NCBI GenBank assembly: GCA_938008535.1
Contig: CALLKF010000114.1
Coordinates: 13,046 to 77,045, forward strand
DNA from: an uncultured Saprospirales bacterium
GTDB taxonomy: Bacteria; Bacteroidota; Bacteroidia; Chitinophagales; JADIYW01
Direction of reading: 5' to 3'
Length of the DNA: 64,000 nucleotides
Of this stretch, positions 34,556 through 44,600 are shown piece by piece. Both the position numbers and the translations under genes were made by a program. Position 1 is the stretch's first letter. Every line of letters begins with the position of its first letter. Below the pieces are notes generated by a model. It worked only from the letters and a program-made list of their open reading frames with translations. It had not been told where the DNA came from and ran no database searches.

Positions 34556-34634
34556 TTTTATTTAGAGTTTGAGATATGAGATGTGAGATGTGAGAAGATT
34601 TTCTCGTATCTCATCTCTCTAATCTATTCATCTA

Positions 34635-36212
34635 TTACGCATAAGCGCCTTCCATAGATTTTGCTAATGCTTCTACTTTTCCGGTAGCTTCATCACCTAA
34701 TCCGCCTTTTTTAAATTCTGCTAATACTTCAGGATGTTTTGCTTCTAAAGCTGATAAGAAATCTTCTTCAAATGCACGAACTTTTTCAACTGCTACGTTT
34801 TTCAATAAACCTTTAGAACCTAAGTAGATAATTGCTACTTGTTTTTCAACCGTTACCGGTGAATATTGTGGTTGTTTTAAGATTTCAACGTTGCGTTTAC
34901 CTTTGTCAATTACCGATTTTGTTGCAGCATCTAAGTCAGAACCAAATTTAGCGAACGCTTCCAACTCACGGAATTGCGCTTGGTCTAATTTTAAGGTACC
35001 AGCAACTTTTTTCATCGATTTGATTTGTGCATTACCACCAACACGCGATACCGAAATACCTACGTTAATTGCAGGACGCACACCAGCGTTGAATAAGTTA
35101 GCTTCTAAGAATATTTGTCCATCGGTAATCGAAATTACGTTTGTTGGAATATATGCAGAAACGTCACCTGCTTGTGTTTCAATAATCGGCAATGCCGTTA
35201 ATGAACCACCACCTTTTACTCTTCCTTTTAATGATTCTGGTAAATCATTCATTGTTTGAGCGATCTCGTCGTTGTTAATTACTTTCGCAGCACGCTCTAA
35301 TAAACGTGAGTGAAGGTAAAATACGTCACCTGGATATGCTTCACGTCCTGGAGGTCTTTTTAATAATAAAGAAACCTCACGATAAGCAACAGCTTGTTTA
35401 GATAAATCATCATAAACAATCAATGCTGGACGACCAGTATCTCTGAAAAACTCACCGATTGCAGCGCCTGCGAATGGTGCGTAGAACTGGATCGGAGCCG
35501 GATCTGCAGCTGATGCAGAAACTATAACCGTATAAGGCATTGCGCCGTTTTCCTGTAATGTTTGTGCAATATTTGCAACCGTAGATGCTTTTTGACCGCA
35601 TGCTACATATATACAAAACACAGGCTCGCCTCTGTCGTAAAATTCTTTTTGGTTGATGATAGTATCAATTGCAATCGCAGTTTTACCTGTCTGGCGGTCA
35701 CCGATGATTAACTCACGCTGGCCACGTCCAATTGGAATCATCGCATCGATAGATTTGATACCAGTTTGTAACGGTTCAGTTACTGGTTGACGATAGATAA
35801 CACCAGGTGCTTTTCTTTCCAACGGCATCGTGAATAACTCACCAGTAATGGGTCCTTTTCCGTCGATTGGTTGTCCAAGTGTATTAACAACACGACCTAA
35901 CATGCCTTCGCCTACATTCAACGATGCAATTAAGCCGGTACGTTTCACGCTGTCACCTTCTCTGATCTCATCAGATGCACCCATCAATACCACACCTACA
36001 TTGTCTTCTTCCAAGTTCAATGCAATTGCACGCATTCCGTTAGCAAATTCAACTAACTCACCGGCTTTCACTTGCGATAAGCCGTACACACGTGCGATAC
36101 CATCACCTACTTGCAATACCGTTCCTACTTCTTCCAGTTGTGCTTCAGTTGAAACGTTTCCTAATTGTTGACGTAGTATAGCTGAGATTTCGTCTGGTCT
36201 TACTTCTACCAT
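34635..36212 (-). CDS. atpA: ATP synthase alpha subunit
   Basis: The 525-residue F1 alpha subunit has the Walker A motif GDRQTGKT at 171-178, which binds a non-catalytic nucleotide, ERGEPVFCIYVACGQKAS-type strands, and the arginine finger in SVSRVGG that completes the catalytic site on beta. The three-domain layout and length are standard. The beta subunit gene (atpD) is not adjacent, as is usual in Bacteroidota, and must be elsewhere. Confidence 0.98.
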   Translation of the reverse strand: MVEVRPDEISAILRQQLGNVSTEAQLEEVGTVLQVGDGIARVYGLSQVKAGELVEFANGMRAIALNLEEDNVGVVLMGASDEIREGDSVKRTGLIASLNVGEGMLGRVVNTLGQPIDGKGPITGELFTMPLERKAPGVIYRQPVTEPLQTGIKSIDAMIPIGRGQRELIIGDRQTGKTAIAIDTIINQKEFYDRGEPVFCIYVACGQKASTVANIAQTLQENGAMPYTVIVSASAADPAPIQFYAPFAGAAIGEFFRDTGRPALIVYDDLSKQAVAYREVSLLLKRPPGREAYPGDVFYLHSRLLERAAKVINNDEIAQTMNDLPESLKGRVKGGGSLTALPIIETQAGDVSAYIPTNVISITDGQIFLEANLFNAGVRPAINVGISVSRVGGNAQIKSMKKVAGTLKLDQAQFRELEAFAKFGSDLDAATKSVIDKGKRNVEILKQPQYSPVTVEKQVAIIYLGSKGLLKNVAVEKVRAFEEDFLSALEAKHPEVLAEFKKGGLGDEATGKVEALAKSMEGAYA

Positions 36213-36228
36213 TTTATTTAAATTTATC

Positions 36229-36771
36229 TTAGTTTAAAGAAATTCCTGTTTTTATTTTATTCAATTTATTTAGCACAGAATTATCGTATTGTTTGTCGCC
36301 AAAGTTTACAATGAAACCGCCTAAAATAGATGCATCCACTTTTTTATTAATTTTTACATTTGGAAAACCAGATTTAGATTTAATGAAACTGCTAATTTTT
36401 TGTTCATTAGCTGCGTCTAATTCTGTTGCTGTAATAACAGTTACTTCTGAAATTCCTTTGTTTAAATTATATAATTTGAAAAAAGAAGCGAACACTTGTT
36501 GTATGTACGTTTCTCTTCCATGATTTATTAATAATTCTAAAAATTGATTAGTAAGCTTGCTTACTTTGCCACCAAAAATTTCTGTAGTAATTGTTTGTTT
36601 CTTTGCGGCACGAATAATTGGACTTTTATATACCGCTTTTAATTCTTTACTAGAATTAATGGCTGTTTCGATAACGTTTAAATCTGCAAAAACAGTATCT
36701 AATGCGCCATTTTTAGTGGCTTCATCAAATAGAGATTTTGCGTATCGTATGGATAATTTTTCCGCTGACAT
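36229..36771 (-). CDS. atpH: ATP synthase delta subunit
   Basis: The 180-residue delta subunit (OSCP) joins F1 to the b stator. It starts MSAEKLSIRYAKSLFDEA and has the helical N-domain, with the conserved C-terminal DASILGGFIVNFGDKQYDNSVLNKL. Its ATG shares the last base of the atpF stop codon (TAATG), showing tight coupling between the two stator genes. Length and order agree with the family. Confidence 0.95.
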   Translation of the reverse strand: MSAEKLSIRYAKSLFDEATKNGALDTVFADLNVIETAINSSKELKAVYKSPIIRAAKKQTITTEIFGGKVSKLTNQFLELLINHGRETYIQQVFASFFKLYNLNKGISEVTVITATELDAANEQKISSFIKSKSGFPNVKINKKVDASILGGFIVNFGDKQYDNSVLNKLNKIKTGISLN

Positions 36772-37286
36772 TAGTTTACGTTAATTTTTTCTACCAAAGA
36801 ATTGATGTACGATTGATGTTCTTTTGAAGAATCTAATTCTTTACCGATTACTTTTTGCGCAATTTCTAAAGACAATTTGCTTACTTCGTTTTTCACTTCA
36901 GCTAAAGCTGCTTTCTTTTGAGCATCAATTTCAATTTTAGCAGAAGCTACGATTTTAGCGGCTTCATCTTTAGCAGAATTATGTGCTTCAGTTACAATAG
37001 AATCTTTCAATTCTTTTGCTTCTTTTAAAATTTTTGCACTTTCTTCACGCGCTTCTTTTAATAAAGATGCGTTGTTAGATTGCATTTGTTGCACTTCTTG
37101 TTTTGCATTCTCAGCAGCAGATAAAGCGTCTGAGATGGTGTGTTCTCTATCCTTAATAGCTTTGGTAATAGGTTTAATTGCAAATTTACCTACTAACAAC
37201 CAGAATGTCAAAAACACTAAGGTTGTCCAAAAAACCAAACCTAAATCCGGTGTCAAGAGCGACATTGGATCAAATCCTAATAGCAT
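36771..37286 (-). CDS. atpF: ATP synthase b subunit
   Basis: The 171-residue b subunit has one N-terminal membrane segment (LVFWTTLVFLTFWLLVGKF, about 17-35) and a long Ala/Lys/Glu-rich helix for the peripheral stalk (DREHTISDALSAAENAKQE). Only one b gene is present, so the stalk is probably a homodimer. Stop codon overlaps the start of atpH. It lies 42 bases after atpE. Confidence 0.95.
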   Translation of the reverse strand: MLLGFDPMSLLTPDLGLVFWTTLVFLTFWLLVGKFAIKPITKAIKDREHTISDALSAAENAKQEVQQMQSNNASLLKEAREESAKILKEAKELKDSIVTEAHNSAKDEAAKIVASAKIEIDAQKKAALAEVKNEVSKLSLEIAQKVIGKELDSSKEHQSYINSLVEKINVN

Positions 37287-37328
37287 AAGCTTAGATTTTA
37301 ATGCTCACAAAGTGAGTAGTTAATAATA

Positions 37329-37535
37329 TTACTTGTTCATCAAGAATGATAAGATCATACCGATAATTGCAGCACCTTCAATTAAAGCTGCTGCTAAAAT
37401 CATAGCACCTCTAATTTCGTTTGTTGCTTCTGGTTGACGTGCAATACCTTGTACTGCGTTGCTACCTACTAAACCGATACCTAATCCTGCTGCTATTGCT
37501 GCTAAACCTGCTCCGATTGCTGCTAAACCTGTCAT
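37329..37535 (-). CDS. atpE: ATP synthase c subunit
   Basis: The 68-residue c-ring subunit has two transmembrane helices. The first carries the glycine-rich GLGIGLVG pattern, the polar loop is RQPE at 33-36 and the ion-binding carboxylate is E53 in ALIEGAAIIG. The residues that mark sodium-binding rings (Gln in helix 1 and Ser/Thr after the Glu) are missing, so protons are the likely coupling ion. Length is near the lower end of the family. Confidence 0.97.
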   Translation of the reverse strand: MTGLAAIGAGLAAIAAGLGIGLVGSNAVQGIARQPEATNEIRGAMILAAALIEGAAIIGMILSFLMNK

Positions 37536-37569
37536 AATTTAATTTTTTAAAGTTGTTTTATATAAATAA

Positions 37570-38664
37570 TTAATGTTTTTCTTCTGCATGATGGTGGTCT
37601 TCAATAGCTGCTCCTATGAAGATTGCCGTTAATAAAGTAAATACGTACGCTTGTAAGAAAGCAACAAATAATTCCATTGCATTTACAAACAATAATATAG
37701 GAATTGCGATGGCACCACCAGCAGTTGCACCACCAATAGTTGTACCCATTTTTCCCATAATAAATATTAAACTTACAATTGCTAATACTGCAATATGACC
37801 ACCAGTGATGTTGCCAAATAAACGCAACATTAAAACTGCTGGTTTTAAGATAACGCCTAATAACTCAATTGGTGTTAAAATAATTAAAACCCATTTTGGA
37901 ACACCAGGCATTGCAAAAATATGTTGCCAATAATGTTTATTGCCATTTAAGTTAATTAATAACAAAGAACACATTGCTAAAACTAATGTAAACGATATGT
38001 TTCCCGATGAATTGATACCACCAATAAATGGTACTAGTCCTAAAAGATTATTAATTAAAATAAAGAAGAAAACACAAATTAAATATGGTAAGAATTTCTC
38101 GTATTGAGTTCCTAAATTTGGTTTAGCTACTTCATCAATTAAGAATTGAATAATTGGTTCGAAAAATGATTGAATACCTTTTGGTGCTTTTCCAACATTT
38201 TTTACATAAGAAACTTTGATTACAAAGAAAATAACTGTTAGAATTAAAAATCCTAATAACATATTGAAAACATTCTTAGTAATAGAGAAATCATAGAATG
38301 TATCGCGAGTACCTGTAACAGCATCAACAACACGACTAGTGTGGTGATCCATTTTATAACCTTCGTAACCTTCTTCTGAATGATGCAATTTAGATGATAG
38401 AAAAACTGATAATTTACCTGTAGTTTTATTATAAAGAATGCAAGGTAGTGGTAAGCTAATATGCTTTTCTTGTTCACCGTCTTTGATAGTAGCAATATGA
38501 TTCTCGTTTGCATCTGCAACGTGATTCATAATGTGCTCCACTACTTCAGAGGCAACATCTTCTTTTTTATCTTCATTACCTTTTACAATTTCAGTATTTG
38601 CTTTAGAAACAAACGACATCATAAAAAGGAATAGGAAACTGTATATGTATAATTTTTTTACCAC
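37570..38664 (-). CDS. atpB: ATP synthase a subunit with periplasmic N-terminal extension
   Basis: The 364-residue product is longer than the usual 230-280. It begins with a GTG codon at 38662-38664 (V-V-K-K) and a signal peptide (about 1-22, MMSFVSKA), followed by about 110 extra residues, rich in His and acids, before the membrane domain starts near 132. The essential arginine is R281 in MLRLFGN, and the final helices contain NAMELFVAFLQAYVFTLL. It ends with a His-rich tail. Such extensions of a are seen in other Bacteroidota. It heads the operon. No atpI was found upstream. Confidence 0.95.
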   Translation of the reverse strand: MVKKLYIYSFLFLFMMSFVSKANTEIVKGNEDKKEDVASEVVEHIMNHVADANENHIATIKDGEQEKHISLPLPCILYNKTTGKLSVFLSSKLHHSEEGYEGYKMDHHTSRVVDAVTGTRDTFYDFSITKNVFNMLLGFLILTVIFFVIKVSYVKNVGKAPKGIQSFFEPIIQFLIDEVAKPNLGTQYEKFLPYLICVFFFILINNLLGLVPFIGGINSSGNISFTLVLAMCSLLLINLNGNKHYWQHIFAMPGVPKWVLIILTPIELLGVILKPAVLMLRLFGNITGGHIAVLAIVSLIFIMGKMGTTIGGATAGGAIAIPILLFVNAMELFVAFLQAYVFTLLTAIFIGAAIEDHHHAEEKH

Positions 38665-38684
38665 TGAGCTATTAAATTGCGGTG

Positions 38685-38692
38685 CAAAGGTA
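38685..38692 (-). promoter_or_regulatory. Promoter -7 box of the atp operon
   Basis: The minus strand reads TACCTTTG, matching TAnnTTTG, 20 bases before the GTG start of atpB. Transcription would begin close to 38678. No clear -33 TTTG is visible upstream. Confidence 0.6.
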
Positions 38693-38752
38693 CGAATTTG
38701 TTGAGGAATTTTGGAAGTAGATTCAAATTAAATGTGTGTTAAGTAGAAAATA

Positions 38753-38782
38753 AAAAAGCTGCAATTTTGTATTGCAGCTTTT
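38753..38782 (-). terminator. Terminator of the SusCD operon
   Basis: AAAAAGCTGCAA and TTGCAGCTTTT flank a 7-base loop, giving on the minus strand a stem followed by a T run. It lies 21 bases after the stop of the lipid-binding lipoprotein gene, at the end of the SusC-SusD operon and upstream of the atp promoter. Confidence 0.85.
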
Positions 38783-38803
38783 GTAAATTTTGTATGTAAT
38801 CTA

Positions 38804-39382
38804 TTAATGTTGGTCTTCTGGAAAACCTGAATCTCTGTGACCAGCGAATAAATAATGATAACCTGGGTCTTGTTCTGGGAATTCTAAATTAATAAAGATA
38901 CTATCAACAACGTTACCAGATGGTAGTGTTACTGCGCTTTTAACTATTTTACCTTCTTTAACAGTAACTGTATTATAAATATTTGTAACTGGATCGAAAT
39001 CTACCAAGTTTTTAACTGTTGCTGGTTTAAAAGTTAAATTAGCATAATCGATTGGTAGTTTACATTTAACAAACCAAGGAAATAAAGACAATGCTGGTGT
39101 AGCTGGGTATCTTTCTGAGAAAACAAGAGAATCTGTTGAGTTATCAGAAGTATTAGAAGTAACAAGATACCATTCTCCTAAATCATGATAGGTATAAATT
39201 AGATAATCATCATCTGGGTCGATTTTACCATTATCATTTTCATCGCCATATAATTCCATATACCAACGGCCTGCCATATTAACAGCATTACTCACTGGTG
39301 CTTTATATTCTTCTTTCTTACAAGCAAAAAACAATGATGAAGTTGCAATAAAAAGTAAGAGTATTTTTGAATAATTTTTCAT
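38804..39382 (-). CDS. Lipid-binding-type lipoprotein of the SusCD operon
   Basis: The 192-residue protein has a lipoprotein signal peptide with C21 (SLFFACKK). It has the pattern of the lipid-binding/putative hydrolase family commonly placed last in SusC-SusD operons: NMAGRWYMELYGDENDNG, then alternating beta strands and the final VVDSIFINLEF. An acidic GDENDNGKIDPDDDY loop (about 50-64) could bind calcium. It sits 30 bases after the DUF5011-like gene and is probably exposed on the outer membrane. Confidence 0.7.
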   Translation of the reverse strand: MKNYSKILLLFIATSSLFFACKKEEYKAPVSNAVNMAGRWYMELYGDENDNGKIDPDDDYLIYTYHDLGEWYLVTSNTSDNSTDSLVFSERYPATPALSLFPWFVKCKLPIDYANLTFKPATVKNLVDFDPVTNIYNTVTVKEGKIVKSAVTLPSGNVVDSIFINLEFPEQDPGYHYLFAGHRDSGFPEDQH

Positions 39383-39412
39383 ATTACGTATTTATTATAT
39401 TTAAATAATTAA

Positions 39413-40087
39413 TTAATTTTTTGTCCAAGTTCTAGAAAATGTGGTTCCTGGAGCAACTGGTAATAAGAAAGCTGCTGCTAATTTACCAGTAGCTTCATTC
39501 CAAGAAGCTGCACCACCATCAGAGTAATTTCCACCAGAAACAAATGGTCCTGATAAAATGTTAAAAGTAGATCCGTCTGTTGTATACATATAAGCTGGGA
39601 AAATTAATAAAACATTGTTACCATTTGAACCATATATATTTGTAGAATAATAAACATGATTGCCTAAAGAACTAACTTTCATTGTAGGAATTGGTGATGG
39701 TCTAGATGGTGTTGTAAGAACGAAATTACCAACAACAGCAGGCACATCAATTGCATCAGCAGGAACTACAACAACTACTCTTTCTTGAGAAGCACTAATT
39801 CCATCTTCATTTTCAGCAGAATAAAGAACTGAATAAACACCTTCCGTCGTGTTATCAACTGTACTTACAGTTTCAAAATCAATTGGTGCACCATTTACAG
39901 TAACTTCTGCACCTGCATCTTCATAAGTATCGCCAACTGTAATAACAACAGTTGGAGCGCCTTTTAGTTCAATTACAGGCCAAAAAGTTGCTTTAGATGG
40001 TTGTAAATCTTTTTTACAACCTGTAAAAATCATAGTTGATGTAGCAACTAGAATTAAGAAGAGCGATTTAATATTATAATTTTTCAT
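39413..40087 (-). CDS. Ig-like (DUF5011/DUF5012) lipoprotein of the SusCD operon
   Basis: The 224-residue protein has a lipobox FTGC with C24. A bacterial Ig-like domain of the DUF5011/5012 type spans about 40-110 (PTVVITVGDTYEDAGAEVTVNG; YSVLYSAENEDGI), and the rest is a beta-rich domain with many Gly and Asn. Such proteins accompany SusC/SusD and may help hold ligand at the surface. It shares the MKNY start and lipobox style with the downstream lipoprotein, suggesting co-evolution within one operon. Confidence 0.8.
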   Translation of the reverse strand: MKNYNIKSLFLILVATSTMIFTGCKKDLQPSKATFWPVIELKGAPTVVITVGDTYEDAGAEVTVNGAPIDFETVSTVDNTTEGVYSVLYSAENEDGISASQERVVVVVPADAIDVPAVVGNFVLTTPSRPSPIPTMKVSSLGNHVYYSTNIYGSNGNNVLLIFPAYMYTTDGSTFNILSGPFVSGGNYSDGGAASWNEATGKLAAAFLLPVAPGTTFSRTWTKN

Positions 40088-40110
40088 GAGTTTAATTTTA
40101 ATTTTATTAA

Positions 40111-41610
40111 TTAATCAACGTCCCAAAATCTTTTATCTGTAACTCTTCTGTTAGCAGGTGTATTTGGATTTAAACTTGTTTCTTGCGTAGGATATATGAA
40201 TGAAGTTGGATATTTATCTGCACCTAATGTTGTATTAATTGGTGAAGTATAAATACCTGTCGCAGCATCTGTAAATATATGATGTCCTGCTCTATCAAAA
40301 CGCAATGTTTCTAACCAACCTTCTGCCATTTGCAAACCGTTCATTGAAATCCATTTTTGTATACCAAGAATATCTAACTGTTCATCAGTAGTTTTTCCTG
40401 AAAAAGCTAATGAAGTTAAATAGTCTGTAACTGGTGTTCCAGTAACACTGTAATATTCGCATGAAAGCGTTACTGCTTCTTCAAATAGCGCAGTCGCTTG
40501 AGCGTCAAATCCACCTATTCTAGTTAAAACCTCAGCTTGTAAAAATTTGCTTTCCCATGAACTAATAATAAACACTGGTACATTTGCTCCAAAAGTAAGT
40601 GTACTCGGTTTACAGAAACGTGTATTAAGTCCACCAGAAGGGTACAATGTAGTATTGTCATTAATATCTCCAGAATTAACTCCTTCATTACCACCAAGAC
40701 CAGTACCACTTGTATAAATTTTATTTTTTCTAGGATCTGATAAATTAACTAAAGCTTGAACGCTAGAGTTTGCAGCCACATAATACATACCAGTAGCAGT
40801 TCTTGAAACAAAACGTGCATATAAAGGATTTGTATTACTACTAGAACCAAAATATTGTAATTTGCATTCATCACTACTTGAGCTAATAAACACACTACCT
40901 GGTGCATCCATTAATGCTTTAGCATCTGCATATTTACCTTGACGAACAAGAACTTTTAATTTTAACGTATTAGCAAATATCTTCCATTTCGCTAAATTTC
41001 CTGCATATACTAAATCGTTAGATGTAGGTACTAAATACTCAACACCTGTTTTTGGATTGATTGCACCTTCTTGATTAATTTGGTCAACACCTTCATCAAT
41101 TAAATCAATTAAAGCTGCATATACATCTTCCGGTTTATCGAATTTAGGAGTTAGAATACCTTCAGCTCCTTTTAATGCTTCACTAAAAGGTGCATCACCG
41201 TGTAAATCCACTATCATTTGATAAAGATAGGCAGACATTACTTTACCAATACCAGCATAAACAACTTCATCTTTTTTGTTCATTGCATCTATGTCAGCTA
41301 AAGTACGTGCATACGCTCTTGTCCAAGCAGTTTCAACGTCAGCAGTGTTCATGTTGTAATATTCTAAATTTGCAGTAGATACACCATAACCACCTGTCCA
41401 ATATTGAGCCCACATTGAACCCACATAATTCCAAGTATTGCCCACTGTTAGTCCTAATTCTACTTGAGCTGCTGGCAAAATTAAATTAGAAGTAGCATCA
41501 AGTGGATTATTTGGATCAACATTTACATCAAGTACTTTTTTACAAGATGTATTTGTAATTATTGCCATCAGAGTAACAATTACAAATAAATTATATTTTA
41601 TTTTTTTCAT
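40111..41610 (-). CDS. SusD/RagB-family nutrient-binding lipoprotein
   Basis: The 499-residue lipoprotein has C23 after MKKIKYNLFVIVTLMA and the SusD-like_2 family pattern: VDPNNPLDATSNLILPAAQVELG, MWAQYWTGGYGV, and IQKWISMNGLQMAEGWLETLRFD in the TPR-like part. It binds substrate on the cell surface and hands it to the SusC channel. No glycosidase, peptidase or sulfatase lies in the operon, so the substrate class is not evident. The gene is 18 bases after susC. Confidence 0.92.
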   Translation of the reverse strand: MKKIKYNLFVIVTLMAIITNTSCKKVLDVNVDPNNPLDATSNLILPAAQVELGLTVGNTWNYVGSMWAQYWTGGYGVSTANLEYYNMNTADVETAWTRAYARTLADIDAMNKKDEVVYAGIGKVMSAYLYQMIVDLHGDAPFSEALKGAEGILTPKFDKPEDVYAALIDLIDEGVDQINQEGAINPKTGVEYLVPTSNDLVYAGNLAKWKIFANTLKLKVLVRQGKYADAKALMDAPGSVFISSSSDECKLQYFGSSSNTNPLYARFVSRTATGMYYVAANSSVQALVNLSDPRKNKIYTSGTGLGGNEGVNSGDINDNTTLYPSGGLNTRFCKPSTLTFGANVPVFIISSWESKFLQAEVLTRIGGFDAQATALFEEAVTLSCEYYSVTGTPVTDYLTSLAFSGKTTDEQLDILGIQKWISMNGLQMAEGWLETLRFDRAGHHIFTDAATGIYTSPINTTLGADKYPTSFIYPTQETSLNPNTPANRRVTDKRFWDVD

Positions 41611-41628
41611 AATATTAAAATATTTTAA

Positions 41629-44600
41629 TTAAAATTTAATTTTTAAATCAAAACCAACACTTCTTGTTTGAGGTGTAGAACTGAACTCTAAACCTTGAAC
41701 GTCACCTGCTCCACCAAATGAATTTGATTCTGGGTCAGCAAATACATTTTCTTTAGGCAACCAAAACTTAAGATTATTTGCTATTAAAGACAAAGTAATT
41801 GCAGATAATGGTGTGTTTTTAAAGAATTTTTTACTGAATGTATAAGCAAGACTAACTTCTCTTAATTTGATATAACTTGCATCAATTAAATTTTGTGATT
41901 CTGGAAGACTACCAACAATGTTATACAAATTAGTAACAGGTGTTGTATTTTCTACATAACGCGGTGTTCCTATACCACCATTTGCATCTTGTACACTTGT
42001 TGGTACTATGTATGGTTCTCTGTTGTTTAATAAAGAACTTAAAGAAGTACCGTTAAAATCAGTTGCTGCTTTAGTTCCAGAATAGAATGTACCACCTTCT
42101 TTAATATCAAACTGAATACCAAAAGATAAACCATTCCATGATAATGTTGATCCCAATCCAATAGTATATTTAGGTATATAAGAACCAAAATAAGAGTAAT
42201 CTGTTGATTCAATTGGAACGCCTAAGTTGTTAACAACAATATTACCATTAGGGTCTCTCACATAATCTGTCGCTTTAAAAGTACCGAAAGGTAATCCCTC
42301 TTTAGCAACTATTTGAACACCACCAGTATTTAAAGCAATTTCGTCTGTTTCATCAGATACTTTTAATACTTTGTTATTAAGTTTAGAGAATGCCAAATTA
42401 ATATCCCAATTAATATTTTTAATATTTCTTAAAACGCTCACTCTAGCCAATAACTCGTGAGAGATATTTCTAATTTTACCAATATTTTTTGCAGTTACTC
42501 TGTAGCCAGAAGAAGCTGGTAGAGATACGTCTACTAATAAATCTTTAGATGTTCTATGTCTAAATGTATATTCTAAATTAAGGTATTCTTTTAAGAATGT
42601 AATATCAGCACCCGCTTCATATTCAATTGTAATCTCCGGTTTTAAATTAGGATTTCCAATTCTGTTATCTAAAGTAAAACCACTCACATTTGAACCATTT
42701 AATCCAATTACAGGGAATACAACTTGTAAATTACCATCAGAATAATCATCAAAAACAGGGTTTGCATTGTAAACAGTATTTAATCTGTAAGCTAATGCAT
42801 CTTTTCCTTGTGTACCAGCGTTAAATCTAAGTTTCATGTAGTTAAACCATTCAGATTTCTTTTTGAATGCTTCTGTAACTACAAAAGACAATCCACCTGC
42901 TTGATAATAATAACCTCTTTTACCTTCTGGTAATGTTGAAGACCAGTCATTACTGATAGTATAATCAGCGAATAACATATTTTTATAACCAAATGAAATA
43001 GTAGAATAAACGCCTAAGATAGCTCTGTTGGTTTTTTCATCTTGATTTAATGCATTTCCAGCAGAGTTGCTTAAGTTATAAAATCCTGGTACTACTAATC
43101 CACCTTGAGTATAACCTAAAACTCTATCTGAACTATTACCTGTATATCTAAATCCAGCTGTAACACCAATGTTAAAGTTTTTAACAACCTCTTTATCAAA
43201 TGCAGCAATTAAATCTAAGTTTAATTGATTTCTTTTTTCTACTTCATGAGCATAGCTACCAGGATCAGATGCACCTTGTCCACTTTTAGGAACATAGCTA
43301 TATTTTGGATTTTGTAAATCAATTTGGCTTAATGTAAAGTTATTACCAATTCTGCTGGTTAATTTAATATATTCAACAGGTTTGAATTCTAACTCAACTG
43401 AAGCTAATAAATTATCTGTTTTGTTGTTATTGTTAATGTTATTCATCAAATAATATGGATTGGCAGTATAACCACCATAATATCCGATAAAATTGTGATA
43501 ATCACTATTGTAATCTCTTAATTCATTTAATGGAATGTTTGTAGCTTGTTGCAACAATGCTTGATAAGGACCACCAAAGTTTCCAGAGCTAGCTCCTAAT
43601 AAAGCACGTTGATTTACTTTAGAGTATTGTACTTTAAAAGTACTTGAAAATTTCTCGTTAAATTTAGCAGATGCACTAGCAGTTAAAGAGTTTCTTTTGT
43701 AAAAAGTATTTTGAAAAATTCCTTTATTGTCTACATTACCATAAGAAAAATAGTAAGTAAATTTATCTGTACCACCTTCAACAGATAAACCAGAATTGTA
43801 TGTTATGCCTAAATCTAATGCATCTTTTAATTGATTTTTTACTGCAGAATATGGTCTGATTAATTGTGAAGTAACTCCACTTGGTAATGTAATTGCAGGT
43901 GTCCATGGACGAACAACGCCATCGAAAGCAGGACCCCAAGAGAAGTTTTCAATTGGATCTGGCGTATTGTCATATCCTTGTCCAAATTTATCTTGTCTTT
44001 TAATTTGCAAGTAAGCCATTTGGAATGAAACACCTGAATTGATAGAAACACTAAATTTTTTATCTGCTTTATCAAATCCTTTTCCACTTTTAGTCGTAAT
44101 CATAACAACACCATTTGTACCACGAGAACCATACTGAGCAACTGCTGCAGGACCTCTTAATACGGTAATAGATTCAACATCATCTGGATTGTAGTCATTA
44201 CCTCTATTACCAAAGTCGATGTAGTTTGCGCTTGTGTTTAATCTACCGTTATTAACTTCATTATTAACTGGCACACCGTCAATCACGATTAAAGCGTTAT
44301 TTCCACCTAAAAATGAAGTTTCACCACCAAGTACAATTCGCTTTGTAGATCCAGGCGCACCTGAAGCACTTGTAACACGAACTCCTGGTGTTTTGCTTTG
44401 AATAGCACTAAATACATCTGTTGAACCTTGAGCTAAATCTTCACTTTTGATTGTATTTACTTGGAAGTTAAGACTTCTTTTCTCTCTTTTGATAGCACCA
44501 GCTGTTACTACAACTTCTTCTAGTGCTTTTCCTTCAGCAGTCATAGCTGCATCAATTTTTAATGCAGTAATAGATTTTTCTAAATTGGTATACCCAATAT

